Made by a program: the position numbers and the translations under genes. The notes beneath the pieces were generated by a model that worked only from the letters and a program-made list of their open reading frames with translations, had not been told where the DNA came from and did no database searches. This document shows positions 10,501 to 22,400 of a stretch of DNA of 64,000 nt, piece by piece (positions within the stretch are counted from its first letter, which is position 1; every line of letters begins with the position of its first letter). Source of the stretch: Marsupella aquatica (lineage: Eukaryota > Marchantiophyta); contig OZ316892.1 of assembly GCA_973895155.1 (NCBI GenBank), positions 19,840,001 through 19,904,000 on the forward strand, read 5' to 3'.

Positions 10501-13500
10501 CGTAAAGAAAAATTTCGGGTCTATGTGCTTGGTTCGATCGGTCTTCATGTAGCCTGTAACTATCTGGTCGACGCATGCCCTATTGTCCTCGTAGATGGTG
10601 GTTGGATTTGTGAGTAAGGTTTTTCCTATCTGTTTGAGTATATGTGTGATTATACTACGGAGCCAAATCGCTTCGCGGCATGCCTCATAGAGGGCAATTA
10701 CTTCGGCGTGATTCGATGACGTTGTGGTTAGGCTCTGCTTCGTGCTTCTCCAAGATATGGCGGTTTTACCCTGCAAGAAGACGTATCCTGTCTGTGACTT
10801 TGAATCTTGGGGGTCTGAGAGGTATCCAGCGTCCGCGTATCCTGTAAGTTCATCCTCGCTTTCGTTGGGGAAGAATAGTCCCATGTCAATTGTTCCTTGG
10901 AGGTATCGGAATACTCATTTTATGCCGTTCCAGTGGCGTATTGTCGGGTGCGCGCTATGTCGTGCGAGGAGGCTCACTGCAAAGGATATATCCGGTCGGG
11001 TGTTGTTGGCCAGGTAAAGGAGGGCTCCGATAGCCGATAAGTATGGCTTATCTGAATCTAGTATTGGTTCGTTGTCCTGTCTTTGCCTGAACATGTCCTT
11101 CGCAGTGTCTAAGGATCTCAGCTCCATTGGTGTTGATACCGGGTATGCCTTTTGCATATTGAATTGTTGGAGGATTTTGTTTGTATAGGTAGACTGGCTA
11201 ATGAATGTGCCTGTCTGTAGGTGATCGAACTGAAGGCCGAGGCAGTAAGTCGGTTCTCCCAGTTCTTTCATCTCGAAAATGCCCTTCATTGTGTTGATTG
11301 TTTGTCGTAATAGTCGTTGTGTACCGAAGAGATTAATGTCATCGACATATAGCGCTAACACGACGAACTCTGTGTCTACTCTTTTGATGAATATACAGGG
11401 CGCTATGTCTTCTGTAATAAATCCGAGTGCTTGTATTTCGGTTTTAAATTTCTGGTACCATATACGGCCGCTTTGTTTCAGGCCGTTTATGGATTTCAAT
11501 ACTTGCACAGCAAATGCCTGCTGTCCAGTCCTTCGTTTTCCGGGGTACTGGAGTGGTGCTTTCTGTGTGTTGCCACTGCTCAACACAAGGCCTTTACAAT
11601 TATCATTAGGGATAATCTGGTCAATTCCCGACTTCATATCCTTGCTCAGGTTCGGGTATTGCTTCCCCTGAATGTGTTCTGCCACTCTTTCGAGTAATTC
11701 CTTTGGTGCTTTCATATGAATTTCGGAGTCTAAGACTCCATATAGGTATGCCGTTACTACGTCCATAAGGATATTGCATAACTGGTGTTTGCGAGAGAAA
11801 GCAATTAAATACCTGAATGTCGTCACGTCCATTACTGGTGAATATGTTAGATCATAGTCCCTGCCTGGGATCTGGGTGTATCCTTTTGCTACTAACCGCG
11901 CTCTGTATCTGATAACATCACCTTTTGCATTTCGCTTTTTAATGAACGTAAATCGGCTGTCTGTATAGTCATTGTTAGGATCAACTTGTTTGACTGGTCC
12001 GAAGACTTGTCGACGGATTAGTGCATCCATTTCTGTGTCAATGGCCTCTTTCCAGTGTGGCCAATCTGACCTTGTTTGTGCTTCTTTGATTGTTAAAGGG
12101 TCCGAAGTATCATTGGTTATTTCTTGAGCTATATGGTAAGCAAATTGTTCGTCGACAGTAGTGTTTTGTCTCGTGTAAATTTGTCCTGTATGCTTATACT
12201 GAATTGACATCTCCTCATTACCCGATATGTCTGGTGTCTCGGATTCATTATTAATGAAGTGAAAAGTAGTTTCAGGAATTACCTGATGGGGGCGTCTTTG
12301 GCGGGGTCGGGTATCATGTGATCCTGGTGGCCTACCTCTTTTCGCCTTAGGGGCAGTTACTGTTGCTGGAGGAGTATTCATTTGTACTCTGGCTGGTACA
12401 TTGGTTGCCTCGTTGTGGGATTTTGTAACATTTGCTGCATCATTAAATGCATCTGGGATCTTATCTAGCATCTCGTGGAGGTGGAGTAATCGTCTAACTT
12501 CTGCATCCGTTTGTTTCGTCCTCGGGTCCTGGTTGAGTAAGTTTCTGCTGTTCCAGTTGATCTGGTGTGGGTGCAAGTCCCCTGTCATTTGTTTGTCTAT
12601 GCTTAGGGTGGGAAAAGTGTCTTCGTAAAAATGACAATCTGTATGTCTGGCCTTAAACACATCGGCTGTTGTCGGTTCCAGGTAGCGAATGATCGAGGAT
12701 GAGTCATTTCCGATGTAGATTCCTTCTTGTCTTTGAGGTCCGATTTTTGTACGCTTGGGTCCCAGTATTGGGACCATGACTTTGCATCCAAATACCCACA
12801 GGTGTGACAGGTCTGGAGGTAGTCCGAACGCTAAGTGGTGTGGAGTCTTTGTGTTGAACGCCGATGGTCTGTATTGAAGCAGTGTGGCAGCATGGAGGAC
12901 TGCGTGTCCCCATGTGGATAGGGGTAACTTTGAATTCATTAACAGGGGTCTGGTTATCATCTGTATACGCTTGATAACGGATTCTGCCATTCCGTTTTGG
13001 AAATGGACATATGGGACTGAGTATTCAGTGTCAATGCCCGCTGCCCAGCAAAACTCATCGAATGCTTTTGAGGTGAATTCCCCTGCACCATCCACTCTCA
13101 GTTTCCGAATTGGATGTTCTGGGAATTGTGCTTTAAGCTTTAGAATGTTGGCCAGTATCCTAGCGAAGACCAAGTTGCGTGTAGAGAGTAGAGATACTTG
13201 CAGCCATTTGGTCGAAGAGTTGATGATGGCCAGGAAATACTTAAACGGTCCACTTGGTGGGTGGATCGGGCCGCATACATCTGCGTTCAGGTGTTCCAGG
13301 AAGTTCGGGATGGCATAGATTGTCTTCTGTATTTGTGGGCGTGTAATCAGCTTCCCCTGAGAGCACGCCAGGCATTGCCTTTGTTTTGTTGATGGGTTGA
13401 CTCCTTGGGGGATTCCACGGGAGTCATGAATAATTCTGCGGTACATATTTACTCCGGGGTGTCCCAGTCGACAGTGCCATAAGTATGTGATATCAGGTAA

Positions 13501-16500
13501 GTCTGCAGTGACATAGTGAGCTTGAATTTGAGTTGCGTAGAGGCCTGGTGGTATAAGGGGTAAGGTTTCTTTAATATGTATACCTTGTTCGGTAACCTCC
13601 ACGATTTGGAGGGTATCTTCCTCGTCTGTTTTCACTGTGCGCAGTTGATATTTATTTGCGACTATATCTTGGAAGCTGATGAGGTTCCTTGTAGCTCGCG
13701 GGGCGAATATCGCTGCTTCGATGGCGAGTGCAGTGCCTCCTGGGAATATTACCGTGGCTGTGCCTTTACCCTCCTCAATCTGGTTTGTGCCTGAAATGGT
13801 GGTCATATGCCGGGCTGATGGGGTAATTGAGTGGAAATATTTCTTGTCCTTTAGTATTGTATGAGACGTACCGCTGTCAATTATGCCCAGATTGGGGTCT
13901 TGTAGTGTGTAGGGTCCTCTTGCTGGAGTTACTATGTGGGTCTCCACTTCATGAGGTTGTTCGGGGTCTTTGTAGGTGGCTATTGCTTCTTCTAGCTCCA
14001 TGTAGTTCCCTGCTGGGTTTTGTTTGAGTCTAGCTCTTGATTCTGTATGTTTCCTGGCTGTTTGGTCCGATGCCCAACAATTTTTCTTCAGGTGTCCTAT
14101 TTTTCCGCATCGGTAGCACATCCTGTCATCTTTGGTGTTGTCCGATGCATTATCACTCATCCTGCCTCTGCCGCCTACTCCCCTGCCTCTTGTGTTGTAT
14201 GATTGTCGATATCCTCGACCTCTGTAGGATTGGTTTCTACCTCTGCCTTGGTATCCGCCTCTGCCTCTTGGTCGGCCTCGTCCCATGTTATCTCGCTGAT
14301 AGTAATTTATCTCTGGTTTGTGTGGTGGTGGTTCTGTTCCCGCAGGTCTTTTTCGAGCGTTTTGCATGGCGACCACCTGTTGCTTCTCTTCTACAAGTAA
14401 ATGTGCGATAAGATCTGAATATGTGGTGAATTGCATATTTCGGTACTGTGTACCGAGTGCAATGTTTGATTCGGGGAATGTACTCAGTGTCTTGTCGATC
14501 TTATCTGCGTCTGGGACTGGATGGCCGCAGAGTTCTAGTTGAGAGGTAATTTTAAATAGAGCGTTGTTGTAGTTAGCAATGGAAGTATGATCCATCACTC
14601 GTAGGTTGTACCAATCGCGGCGAGCCTCAGGAAGCCATATTTCGCGCATATGGTCGAATTGGGCCTTTAACTTGTCCCACAGGAGTCGTGGATTGACTTC
14701 GTTCATGTATTGGGATTTTAGTGAGGGAACCAAGTGCTGGCGCAAAAGGAACACGGCCTTGGCCTTCTGTTGTAGAGTCAGATTTTGGTCTGTGATTAAT
14801 GTATCTTCAAGCTCCAACGATGCGAAGTATGTTTCCGCATCTACGGCCCATGTCAAGTAGTTGCTGCCGTCTACTAGTAGGGCTGGGAAATGTAACTTCT
14901 CCAATGTCGCCATGTCTATTTCGCCTGATTTTGGGCCTTATAAATATATGGTGTTCCTTTGTATCAAATGCCTATGACTTTCGCCTTGTCCCGCCCGATC
15001 GATCGGCTGTTGTGATGGATCAAGTTAACCAAAAGAAAGAGAAACGATAGCGATCCTTTTGCTCAAGGCACGGGACTCATCTGCCCCTTGAATCGCATCC
15101 AAATTGTCCCCGATGGAGTTCGTTCGTATGTCCTTGTGTGCGGTCCTCAAAGTTTTCAGTTTTCGCCAATGTCTTTTATTTTGTTTTTCGCGTCTCGTCG
15201 CGTTGTCTCCTTCGTTCAAGGTTGAGAATCTTCGCTCGTGATTAGGCTCGACGCTCTATGGCCAGTTCTTTGTTCTTCGATCATAAGCTTGTTTTCTCTA
15301 TTCTCGGGAGGTAGTTAGGCGGTTATTCTCGCCATTAGAGCAAAAAACACACAACATTGTGTTGTTTTCTTTGTGTGGACCTCGATCTATTGAGTTGTCA
15401 GATTTTGGGGAGGGAGCACATGTAAAAAAAATGTAATTGAGCAAGTCGCGCTGATAACGTGTTATGAATACACAAGATGATAGTAGTCAATAATCCCCAC
15501 TCACTTCCATTATGCCAAGGACTTATATAGTCCAGAAGGGTTAACATGGTTGGGTTAATGTTAACCTATCCTATATTAGGGTTAAGTCATATTATGGGTT
15601 ATAACATTTCAAGAATTGTAGTCCTTTGTAAAGGACTATAGTCCTTACTCAAGTGTTTACTCCTTTGTAAAGGACTATAGTACTTACTTAAGGACTTGAC
15701 TCCTTTGTAAAGGACTATAGTCTTTATTCAAGGATTGTAGTCCTTATTGAAGTACTTTACTCCTTTGTCGAGGCCTGTCTTTAGTCCTCATCCGAGGACT
15801 ATGTAGTCCTTCGATAAGGACTTTAATCCTTTGTAAAGGACTATAGTCATGGGTTGTGTTACGCGTATAGACTAGTCCTTTGTCAGCGAGTGAAGCGCTT
15901 TGACCAAATGATTGTAGTACTCCTCCCCGATGGACTTTAGTCCTTAAGCTTTGCTGGTAGTCTTCCAATGAGGATTCCAACCCTTGCTGAAGGACTTCAG
16001 TCTAAAAGTAAGTAGTACCCAGATATCTAGGGATTTTTATGGCTGCACATTTGAGGGTGTCTATTTGCTATAGTATTTCTAATAAAACTCTCCTGTATGT
16101 TTACAGTATCAATTCTATTCAGCATTTCGTGACTGGTGCACAAGGGAGCAGAATGGGGTGTCTGTAGGGATGCGGTCATTCATACACTTCAAGCCATATT
16201 ATGTTCGCAAGATGAAGGACCGAAATGTTTGTTGCTGCAAACAACATGTGGAGATGGACTTACTGAAAGAGGCAATTAACAAATTTAGGTGGCACCAGCA
16301 CAATAAGGACTGTCCTTGTGAATGTGATATCTGTAGACCCTTAGGTGTTGTACCCATTTCTTCTTGTATGGCATCTACAAAGTCCATAACCTCAGTTCGT
16401 GGCTGGATAGAGGAAGCTCTCTATCCTAGATTGCCTGAGAACGAGTGGCACCAAAAAGCCTGTATTATAGGTGAATGTGACAAATGTGGAGTAGAGAAGT

Positions 16501-18177
16501 TGGATTGGTGCACTCAGGAGTTGGACCCTGCACAGAAACAAATGATCGATTGGCAGTCATTTGAATATCATGACCTGGATGACACTGCCCAACAAAAGAG
16601 AGAGAAAAAGAAAGGGTCTGAAGAGAGCGCAACAAAGAAGGCTAGGCGGTTGAGGATGGTTTATAAGAAAACTCCCATGGTAGATTTTAAGAGGGCGGTG
16701 TTGGATACCATGAAAACATTTATTGTGCATAACTTTCAAGCACATTGGCAGTCGCAACAATTTAGACAATGTCTCAAAACATTTCCAAGAGGGACAATTG
16801 TTTCTTCAATAGATTTTTCAGAAAATTACACTTTTTTGCCTCAAAATGAGATTCAGAGTCAACATTGGGACAATAAGCAAGTGACATTGTTAATCCATGT
16901 TACCTATAGACATAGGGAAGATGCCGATTCACTTGAAGCTGCAGTGGGTAGGCCTGTGCAAGCAGCACAAAATGCTGATAGGACTCGTGATATTATAGCC
17001 GATTACCATTTCTACATTAGTGACGATAACTGTCATGACACTCTTTTTGTGCAACATTGCATGGATGCACATTGGGAGTGGATGGCTGATCAGGGCATTC
17101 ATGTTGATCAACATTGGGTTTGGTCTGATGGGGCTGCCTCTCAGTTCAAGGCCTGCAGACCGTTTTATTACGTCAGTAGGTACTACTCGAGGTTTGGTGC
17201 ACGGATGAAATGGTTCTTCCATGCCTCTGGCCATGGGAAGGGTGTTGCTGTGAGTATCTTTTGAACACACTTTGCAACCAATTCTGTGAATACCCGCCTT
17301 TCAACTGAAGTGTAGTAAGTTTCTAATGGAGTTAAATGTCCAGACTTGCACACCGAAGAGACTTCTAATTTGTGTTTCTGGTATGCTGTAATAGGATGCT
17401 CTCGGAGGTCACATCAAGACCGGGCTTGCAACTGAGCAACTGAAAGGCATCAATGGTCATCGTCTGGAGGGTGCATCAGATGTGGTGAAGTTTTGCAAAG
17501 ACAAGTTTGCCGTTGGTCAATTGCAAGAGTATGGTGATGTGCAACTCGTTCGACGTGTTTTTTGGGAAATTCCAGTTGGCACTGTAAACAGAAGGAAGAA
17601 GTAAGATTGTGATCCAATCAAGGATTGTAGATCTTTGCACTGCTTTGATGGATTTAGTAAGAGTTTGTCAACATTGTTGCAAGTTCGAGAGCTCAGTTGT
17701 TTTTGTGTAGCTTGTGTTGATGATGATCCAATGAATTGTGAGAACAAGGAATGGGTGGGCAAGTATCGCCTAGAGATGGTCAAAGGGGTATTGCAGGCAG
17801 ATGTCACACCTAATGTACAGAACATCGGAGAGGGTGAAGGACTGCTTCACAACATCTCTCTGCCAGAATGTGTCCAATTGGGAGATTTCTATGCATGTCG
17901 TGCTTGTCAACCGAATCAAGATAATGTAGATTTCTACATTTATCAGTGCGAAGAGGTGCTCCACACAGTCACAAAGAGTTTTGCTGATGGGTACCAGGTA
18001 CAATTCAAGGCAGGGGACATGGCCTTAAAGGGGAGGTGGTTCCAACCATATCCAGGATCTGAAAACAAGTTTGTCTTCAATTCTGCTTCTCCTTTCAGCT
18101 ACTGCCACCCAGGGGAAGTCATTCACATTCGATTTGGTTTGACACCATGTGACGTGCCCAAGGGAGGCAAGGGATGA
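7508..18177 (+). CDS. DDE-like transposase of the 18.7-kb transposon (three exons, one stop)
   Basis: Exons 7508-8746, 16,107-17,249 and 17,395-18,177 join in phase 0 with consensus GT-AG borders. The reading is about 1,050 residues, starting ATG at 7508. The N-terminal 190 residues are charged and coiled-coil-like, followed by a basic KRSVPED..NRKRR segment. Exon two holds a Cys/His-rich cluster (CCCKQH, then CPCECDICRP, CDKCG) and the likely catalytic block: SIDFSENY (~16,810), FYISDDNCHD (~17,014), SDGAASQFK (~17,123) and ASGHGKG (~17,223), with GG following in exon three. From memory, uncharacterised transposon-derived proteins in animals share this order of motifs; the conserved Asp residues are candidate DDE acids. 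The C-terminus has a CFCVACV Cys pair and a BAH-like FKAGDMALKGRWFQP segment. An in-frame TAA at 17,602-17,604 would be Gln as CAA. The nested copia lies in intron one. Confidence 0.7.
8930..9813. repeat. AAGGACT/AGTCCTT palindromic repeat array, left half
   Basis: Dozens of copies of AAGGACT and its complement AGTCCTT alternate, often forming perfect palindromes such as AAGGACTATATAGTCCTT at 9071-9088 and AAGGACTATAGTCCTT many times from 9290 to 9710. Higher-order units such as CTCAAGGACTTTACTCCTTT and GAAGGACTATTAATAGTCC recur about every 45 to 130 bp. Short open frames across it are products of the repeat and are not genes. The array was split by the copia at 9813 and resumes at 15,612. 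Confidence 0.85.
9809..9813. repeat. Copia target-site duplication TTTCA, left
   Basis: The same five bases lie at 15,607-15,611, immediately outside the other LTR. Confidence 0.85.
9814..9960 (-). repeat. Copia LTR (3' LTR in element orientation)
   Basis: The 147-bp LTR is identical by eye to 15,460-15,606. It starts TGTTATGAAT, ends GGTTATAACA, and holds an imperfect inverted-repeat border. It contains GGACTTATATAGTCC, a palindrome like those of the surrounding array. Confidence 0.92.
9961..9969 (-). other. Polypurine tract of the copia element
   Basis: On the minus strand the bases just upstream of the 3' LTR read CAAGGGGAAG, a purine-rich plus-strand primer in the expected place. Confidence 0.7.
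9970..10299 (-). other. 3' untranslated part of the copia element
   Basis: The stretch lies between the polyprotein stop and the purine tract. It has no ORF of note and no other recognised signal. Confidence 0.6.
10300..14913 (-). pseudogene. Copia gag-pol polyprotein with two in-frame TGA codons
   Basis: A single frame runs from ATG at 14,913 to TAG at 10,300-10,302 (1,537 codons), interrupted by TGA at 10,915-10,917 and 10,465-10,467. In order it shows a UBN2-type gag (MATLEKLHFP start), an Arg/Gly-rich stretch, a CCHC knuckle (CYRCGKIGHLKKNC), protease (IIDSGTSHT), integrase HHCC (HCRLGHPG...CLACSQGK) and DDE residues (ADVCGP, VDGAGEF, NGMAES). Then come reverse transcriptase (YVDDINLF) and RNase H (GYADAGYLSD, HIDPKFFF, NCADLFTKPL). 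Both stops fall where Arg is expected (before V-F-R-Y-L-Q and before I-S-S-Q-D-N), consistent with CGA to TGA. Many plus-strand open frames opposite it are shadows. Confidence 0.9.
14914..15440 (-). other. Copia 5' leader
   Basis: The stretch lies between the primer-binding site and the gag ATG. It has no coding potential beyond short frames. It is T- and G-rich on the plus strand and presumably holds the packaging signal, which I cannot recognise by sequence. Confidence 0.5.
15441..15459 (-). other. Primer-binding site of the copia element
   Basis: Read on the minus strand directly after the LTR end, the bases are CGTTATCAGCGCGACTTGC. Positions 3-10 (TTATCAGC) resemble the plant initiator tRNA-Met primer site (TGGTATCAGAGC), so tRNA-iMet priming is likely but the match is partial. 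Confidence 0.6.
15460..15606 (-). repeat. Copia LTR (5' LTR in element orientation)
   Basis: The 147-bp LTR is identical by eye to 9814-9960. The TTTCA target duplication follows at 15,607-15,611. Confidence 0.92.
15607..16020. repeat. AAGGACT/AGTCCTT array, right half
   Basis: This continues the array of 8930-9813 after the copia insertion. It includes AAGGACTATAGTCCTT (about 15,629), further copies to about 16,000, and several degenerate ones. It ends about 90 bp before the intron acceptor. Confidence 0.8.
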
Positions 18178-19474
18178 GGTGCTAGATTTTACACACTAGA
18201 CTCAGACACTATAGAAGCCATTTATGACTCGCTGCAGGTGTAGGTTCTGTAAGACTCGCTGCAGGTGTAGGTTCTGGATGTGTGTGATGAGGATATCCAA
18301 AGTTTCAGTCTCGTAGGTGAGGCTAGTTTTGTCTTACATGAAGATTTCCAAGAATTCTGTCTCGTAGGCGAGGCTGGTTTTTATGGAACTGTAAAATTGT
18401 TCAGAGATTTAATGTAAGGCGCGCATTGACTTATTTTTCACCTTCATTTCATTTTTGCATCAACAATGGTTGGTCACAACCCGTCAGGCAGAACCAGTAA
18501 CATTGTGTAAGTACTGCTGTAATGGTAGTGTCCCTCAAAAGTGTCGGAATGACTAAGTGTCATTATACTTTTTTGACAAAACATACAAATCTATCATCTT
18601 TGACTATTTTTCACTTCTAATCCTAAACTCCAAAAGTGGTGAATCTTAAGCCGTGGCTTCTACTATCTACAATCTCTATGCTAACAATTTTTAAGACTTT
18701 TTCTGAGTAGCTAAAGTGCCTCAATAAAATTGCAGAAAAGTGCTTACATAGCACAAACCCTAAATCCATCCATATCCATGAACAGATTCCTTGTCGCCTA
18801 AATACTTGATGTCTTCGGGTTCTTTCCATGGTTTCCCATTCTACTCGTCCGACCCTGAAGGGGCTTTACTAGGACAATATTGAATATCTATCCCAGTGGG
18901 AGTTTTATTGGTTTTGAGGCACTTTGTCTCTCAATTGAGAGAGTTAAATTATCATTTTTGCATGTACTCAATATTACATATTCAATATTTCACCGGCGGG
19001 GCAATAATTTTGATCACGTTGGGGACACCCGCATGGTTCTGTTGCTCGCCATGACCAAAGAACAATAGAAAAAATCACATAAACCATAATAATGCACTTT
19101 GCCAATACTTCAAAGTAAAGCGGGTCTGGAGAAGTGTCCCATGTTGAAGCCAGACATTATCCCGCAAGGAATTTGCAGCACCCACACGTAGACAAGATCC
19201 AGTGGAAACAAAAGTCGAAATGTATGGAGCTTTTGTGACCAAACCACTCAATTAAAATAGACATGAATGTGGGCATGAATAACATGTGCGGTTTTCTTCA
19301 AACTCTGTAAATTGTAACCAGGCACCAAATTCTGAGATGAATACATAGTTGGTAAGAAAAAGTCTTACAATGAAAACGAGGCTCACAAGGCCTCAATCCC
19401 TAACAAAGTATCATCCAAAACCAGATGATTTAACCCAACCATCCGAAACCCTTCCTCTTGTATAGTTTGACTGC
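18178..19474. other. Spacer between the two convergent genes
   Basis: No gene is seen. Two short duplications lie just after the transposase stop: GACTCGCTGCAGGTGTAGG appears twice (about 18,227 and 18,254), and TCTCGTAGGCGAGGCT-like text appears twice (about 18,309 and 18,359). The rest is AT-rich. Both polyadenylation regions should lie here. Confidence 0.45.
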
Positions 19475-22400
19475 CTACTTTTTGATGCTAAAAGACCTGA
19501 ATGTCTCCAGTATGTCTGACCCTAGGTCAGCAACAATATTCTTAAGCTTGCTAAGGCCAACTTTGGCCACAGACGACTCGTCTGCTGGAGCCTCGACTTT
19601 GATTTCTTCAAAGTACAATGCTCGAGGCAGATCTCCTCCCTTGTCACCCTTGACATACCTGATGATCCAAGTCCTTGCCAAAACCTGATCCCTGATCTCA
19701 TCTCTCCTCTCATCATCAGAATCCCTATAGTCCTGGCCCGAGATCCCCATCAACTGCAGACCATTAGCTTCATTCACTTGAAGCACCACATCGCCAACCT
19801 GCACAGCAAAACAATACATATATGTTCCTTCCCCATCCCTAGAACAAGAGTGCTGGAGTCTATTGCGTGATCGAGGACCTAAAGGTGACTCAGGATTCTG
19901 CATTCTCAACCTCCGTTTGTGCTTTCCCAAGGTGCAGGGACGGCCGTCACTCAAAACTCCCCCACAGCCTTCATAAGTAAAGGCTCCAGCACATAGACCC
20001 CATATCTGATCAATCCTGACCTCATGGAGAGTATCATATAGGCTAAGCTTCTCCATCTGCAAAACTGAAGCACCTCATTCTCAAAATCAAGAATTCAACA
20101 ATTTGAATCAAACAAACTAACCAAAGACTCTTGCACTTTCTCACTCGACAGACTTTTGCAAGGATTTCCCAAGGACTTCAAGTCCTTCCTCACTCCAAGT
20201 CCTTGGTAAATCCTTAGAGTCCTTACCGAAGGACTTAGCCAAGGACTCAGTGTTCTTGTCGATGGACTAAGTGTCCTTTCCCAAGGACTCCTGTCCTTTC
20301 CCAAGGACTCAGGGTCCTTCCCCAAGGACTCCGGGTCCTTCCCCAAGGACTCCAAAGGACTCCCTCTCCTTGCCCAAGGACTCCGTGTCCTTGCCCAAGG
20401 ACTCCGTGTCCTTTCCCAAAGGACTCCATGTCCTTTCCCAAGGACTCTTCCCAAGGACTCCGTGTCCTTTCCCAATGACTACTAGTCCTTTCCCAAGGAC
20501 TCTACCCAAGGACTCCAAGTCCTAGTCATGGCCGAAAGACTCCCAGTCCTTGCCCCACGACTCCAATAAGGACTTCAAGTGCTTATGAAGGACTTTAAGT
20601 GCTCAAGCGAGAACTGAAAGTCCTTAAGAAGGACTTGAACTCCTTGGCCCTTGTTCTCCGAGTCCTGCTAGTGTGACAAACCATAATGACAACCAAAGGC
20701 AAACAAATAAAGGACAAAAGAACATCACAAGGTAGGAAACCCATAGTTACCTGCTTGATCTCTACAACTAGTTCACAGTAGTGGCTCTTGTTTTCCGCCC
20801 TGATTTAGTTTGCTGCACATAAAACGATTTTCTATATTATTCAGTTTACAGCACCCAGAGAAAAACCTTCTTCCTTTTGCTATGGGTCTCTCACAAGAAG
20901 TTGCAATCTTTTCCTGGAGTTTGATGACTTGCGAGGAACAACTTGGGATTGGATTGCACTCCTGGACTGTGGAGGAGATGTTTCTCCTGCTTCAGTTTGA
21001 ACAAGGCTCAACAGTTGCTTGAATGAAACATGAGAGCGAGACTCAGGAGTGAAGGGCAAGGTGCCAAGCTCAAGAGATGTCAATGGGGTACTGGTCACCT
21101 TGCTAGCTACTTCACTCTCCTGCTTCTGTTTCTTCCTCACATGCAGTCCGATGGCTGCTGTGGAATTGAACACTGGCATTTCAGGAGACTCATCCACAGG
21201 GGCACCCTGTTCATGCGCCACACTAGTGTGGTCCACATTGTTCAACAACACAGTTGCTTGGACCTCGGCTTGTTCCTGCACACACAATGACGACATTCAC
21301 TTAATGGCCCAACTAAAAACTCAAACTGTCCAACTACCTAAACATGACCTGCAGGCCTAGTCTGGTTATACACATACCACTGCTTGCGTGGACTGCATCT
21401 GTTGCAAAAGGTGACGACGTGTGCCCAATTGGGCACTGTTAGCCCCATATGTTGCCTTCAAATCCTGAATATAGGAGCCTTCACCTGACGGCAGCTTGTC
21501 TACCGCTCTCTTTGGAAGACCCCAACTTCGAATCCAATCTTCACAAAAGGGTTCCCCACAAGCAAAGCAACAACTTGTCCTTGTTTTATCCCCCAACAAG
21601 GTAAATAAACAATGCGGATGATAGGCGTGGCCACAACTTGCTGGAACCCAATTGAAACAATGATACCCGTGGCAACAAACTGGACAATTACTCACGAACA
21701 CTTCAGTTCCCACTATCGCAGTTGATGTGGGAACAAATCAAGGCTGCAATGCTGGACATGGATTGGACAACACAGGCTCCAAAATGGACAATTCAGCCTT
21801 TTGAGCTGCTGCAGCCAACTCCAAACGCTTCACATGTCCTTCCAACTGTGATTCCACAACTTTCAAACGAGCCACCTTGTGTGGTAACTGTTCAAAGCGC
21901 TTCTTCCTGGTCTCAATGAGCTTCTCAAATGTAGCCATCCCCTTTAGGATAAATGACTCAGATTCCTTCAAAGCCTCCATGGCCTTGTTACCCTCCTCCA
22001 ACTTCTGTTGCAGGATAACAACATAGCTTTCCTGCCCACCCCAAAAAATATATGCACACGACAACATTATTTGCAGCTCGTCGTCAATGCATCAATGCCT
22101 CGTCCTGCTAAATTGAATCCAACATCTCAACTAAACATATATATCCAGCCTACAGATAGTTTGATGGACACAGGGACAGGTCTGACATTGTACCTCCTCA
22201 TCTTGCTCTCCCTTGAGCTCCTCAAGCTCTATTTCCGTTGACATGTCATCATACAAGGTGTCTACGGCCTTCACTTTGATTCTCACATCTTGCAATTCTT
22301 GCTGTAGTTTCTGAAGTTGGTCCACTAGACCAGAGCTGAGTTTTGGATGATCCTTGTTTGCTGCCTCCAAGTCTTGCAGAGTCTTCTGAACCTTACTGAT

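Larger units (their letters stand above)
9814..15606 (-). mobile_element. Full-length Ty1/copia retrotransposon with 147-bp LTRs
   Basis: The element is 5,793 bp, flanked by TTTCA duplications and ended by two identical 147-bp LTRs (9814-9960 and 15,460-15,606) that begin TG and end CA. Transcription is on the minus strand. A primer-binding site lies next to the right LTR and a purine tract next to the left LTR. One polyprotein frame (14,913-10,300) has the PR-INT-RT-RNaseH order of copia, with two in-frame TGA codons. LTR identity means recent insertion, yet this copy is not fully coding. The LTRs are unusually short. Confidence 0.92.
8747..16106 (+). other. Intron 1 of the transposase gene, holding repeats and the copia
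   Basis: The donor is CAG|GTGAG at 8746/8747 and the acceptor TTACAG|TATC at 16,106/16,107. Reading phase is kept across it (D-T-Q then Y-Q-F-Y). Without the 5,793-bp copia and one copy of its target duplication, the original intron was about 1.56 kb, most of it AGGACT repeats. Confidence 0.65.

Noticed and set aside
10465-10884. A separate RNase H gene
   Set aside because: It is in the same frame as the copia polyprotein and is separated only by TGA codons at both ends.
10289-15050. Several plus-strand ORFs opposite the copia polyprotein
   Set aside because: They are antisense shadows of a conserved minus-strand coding region.
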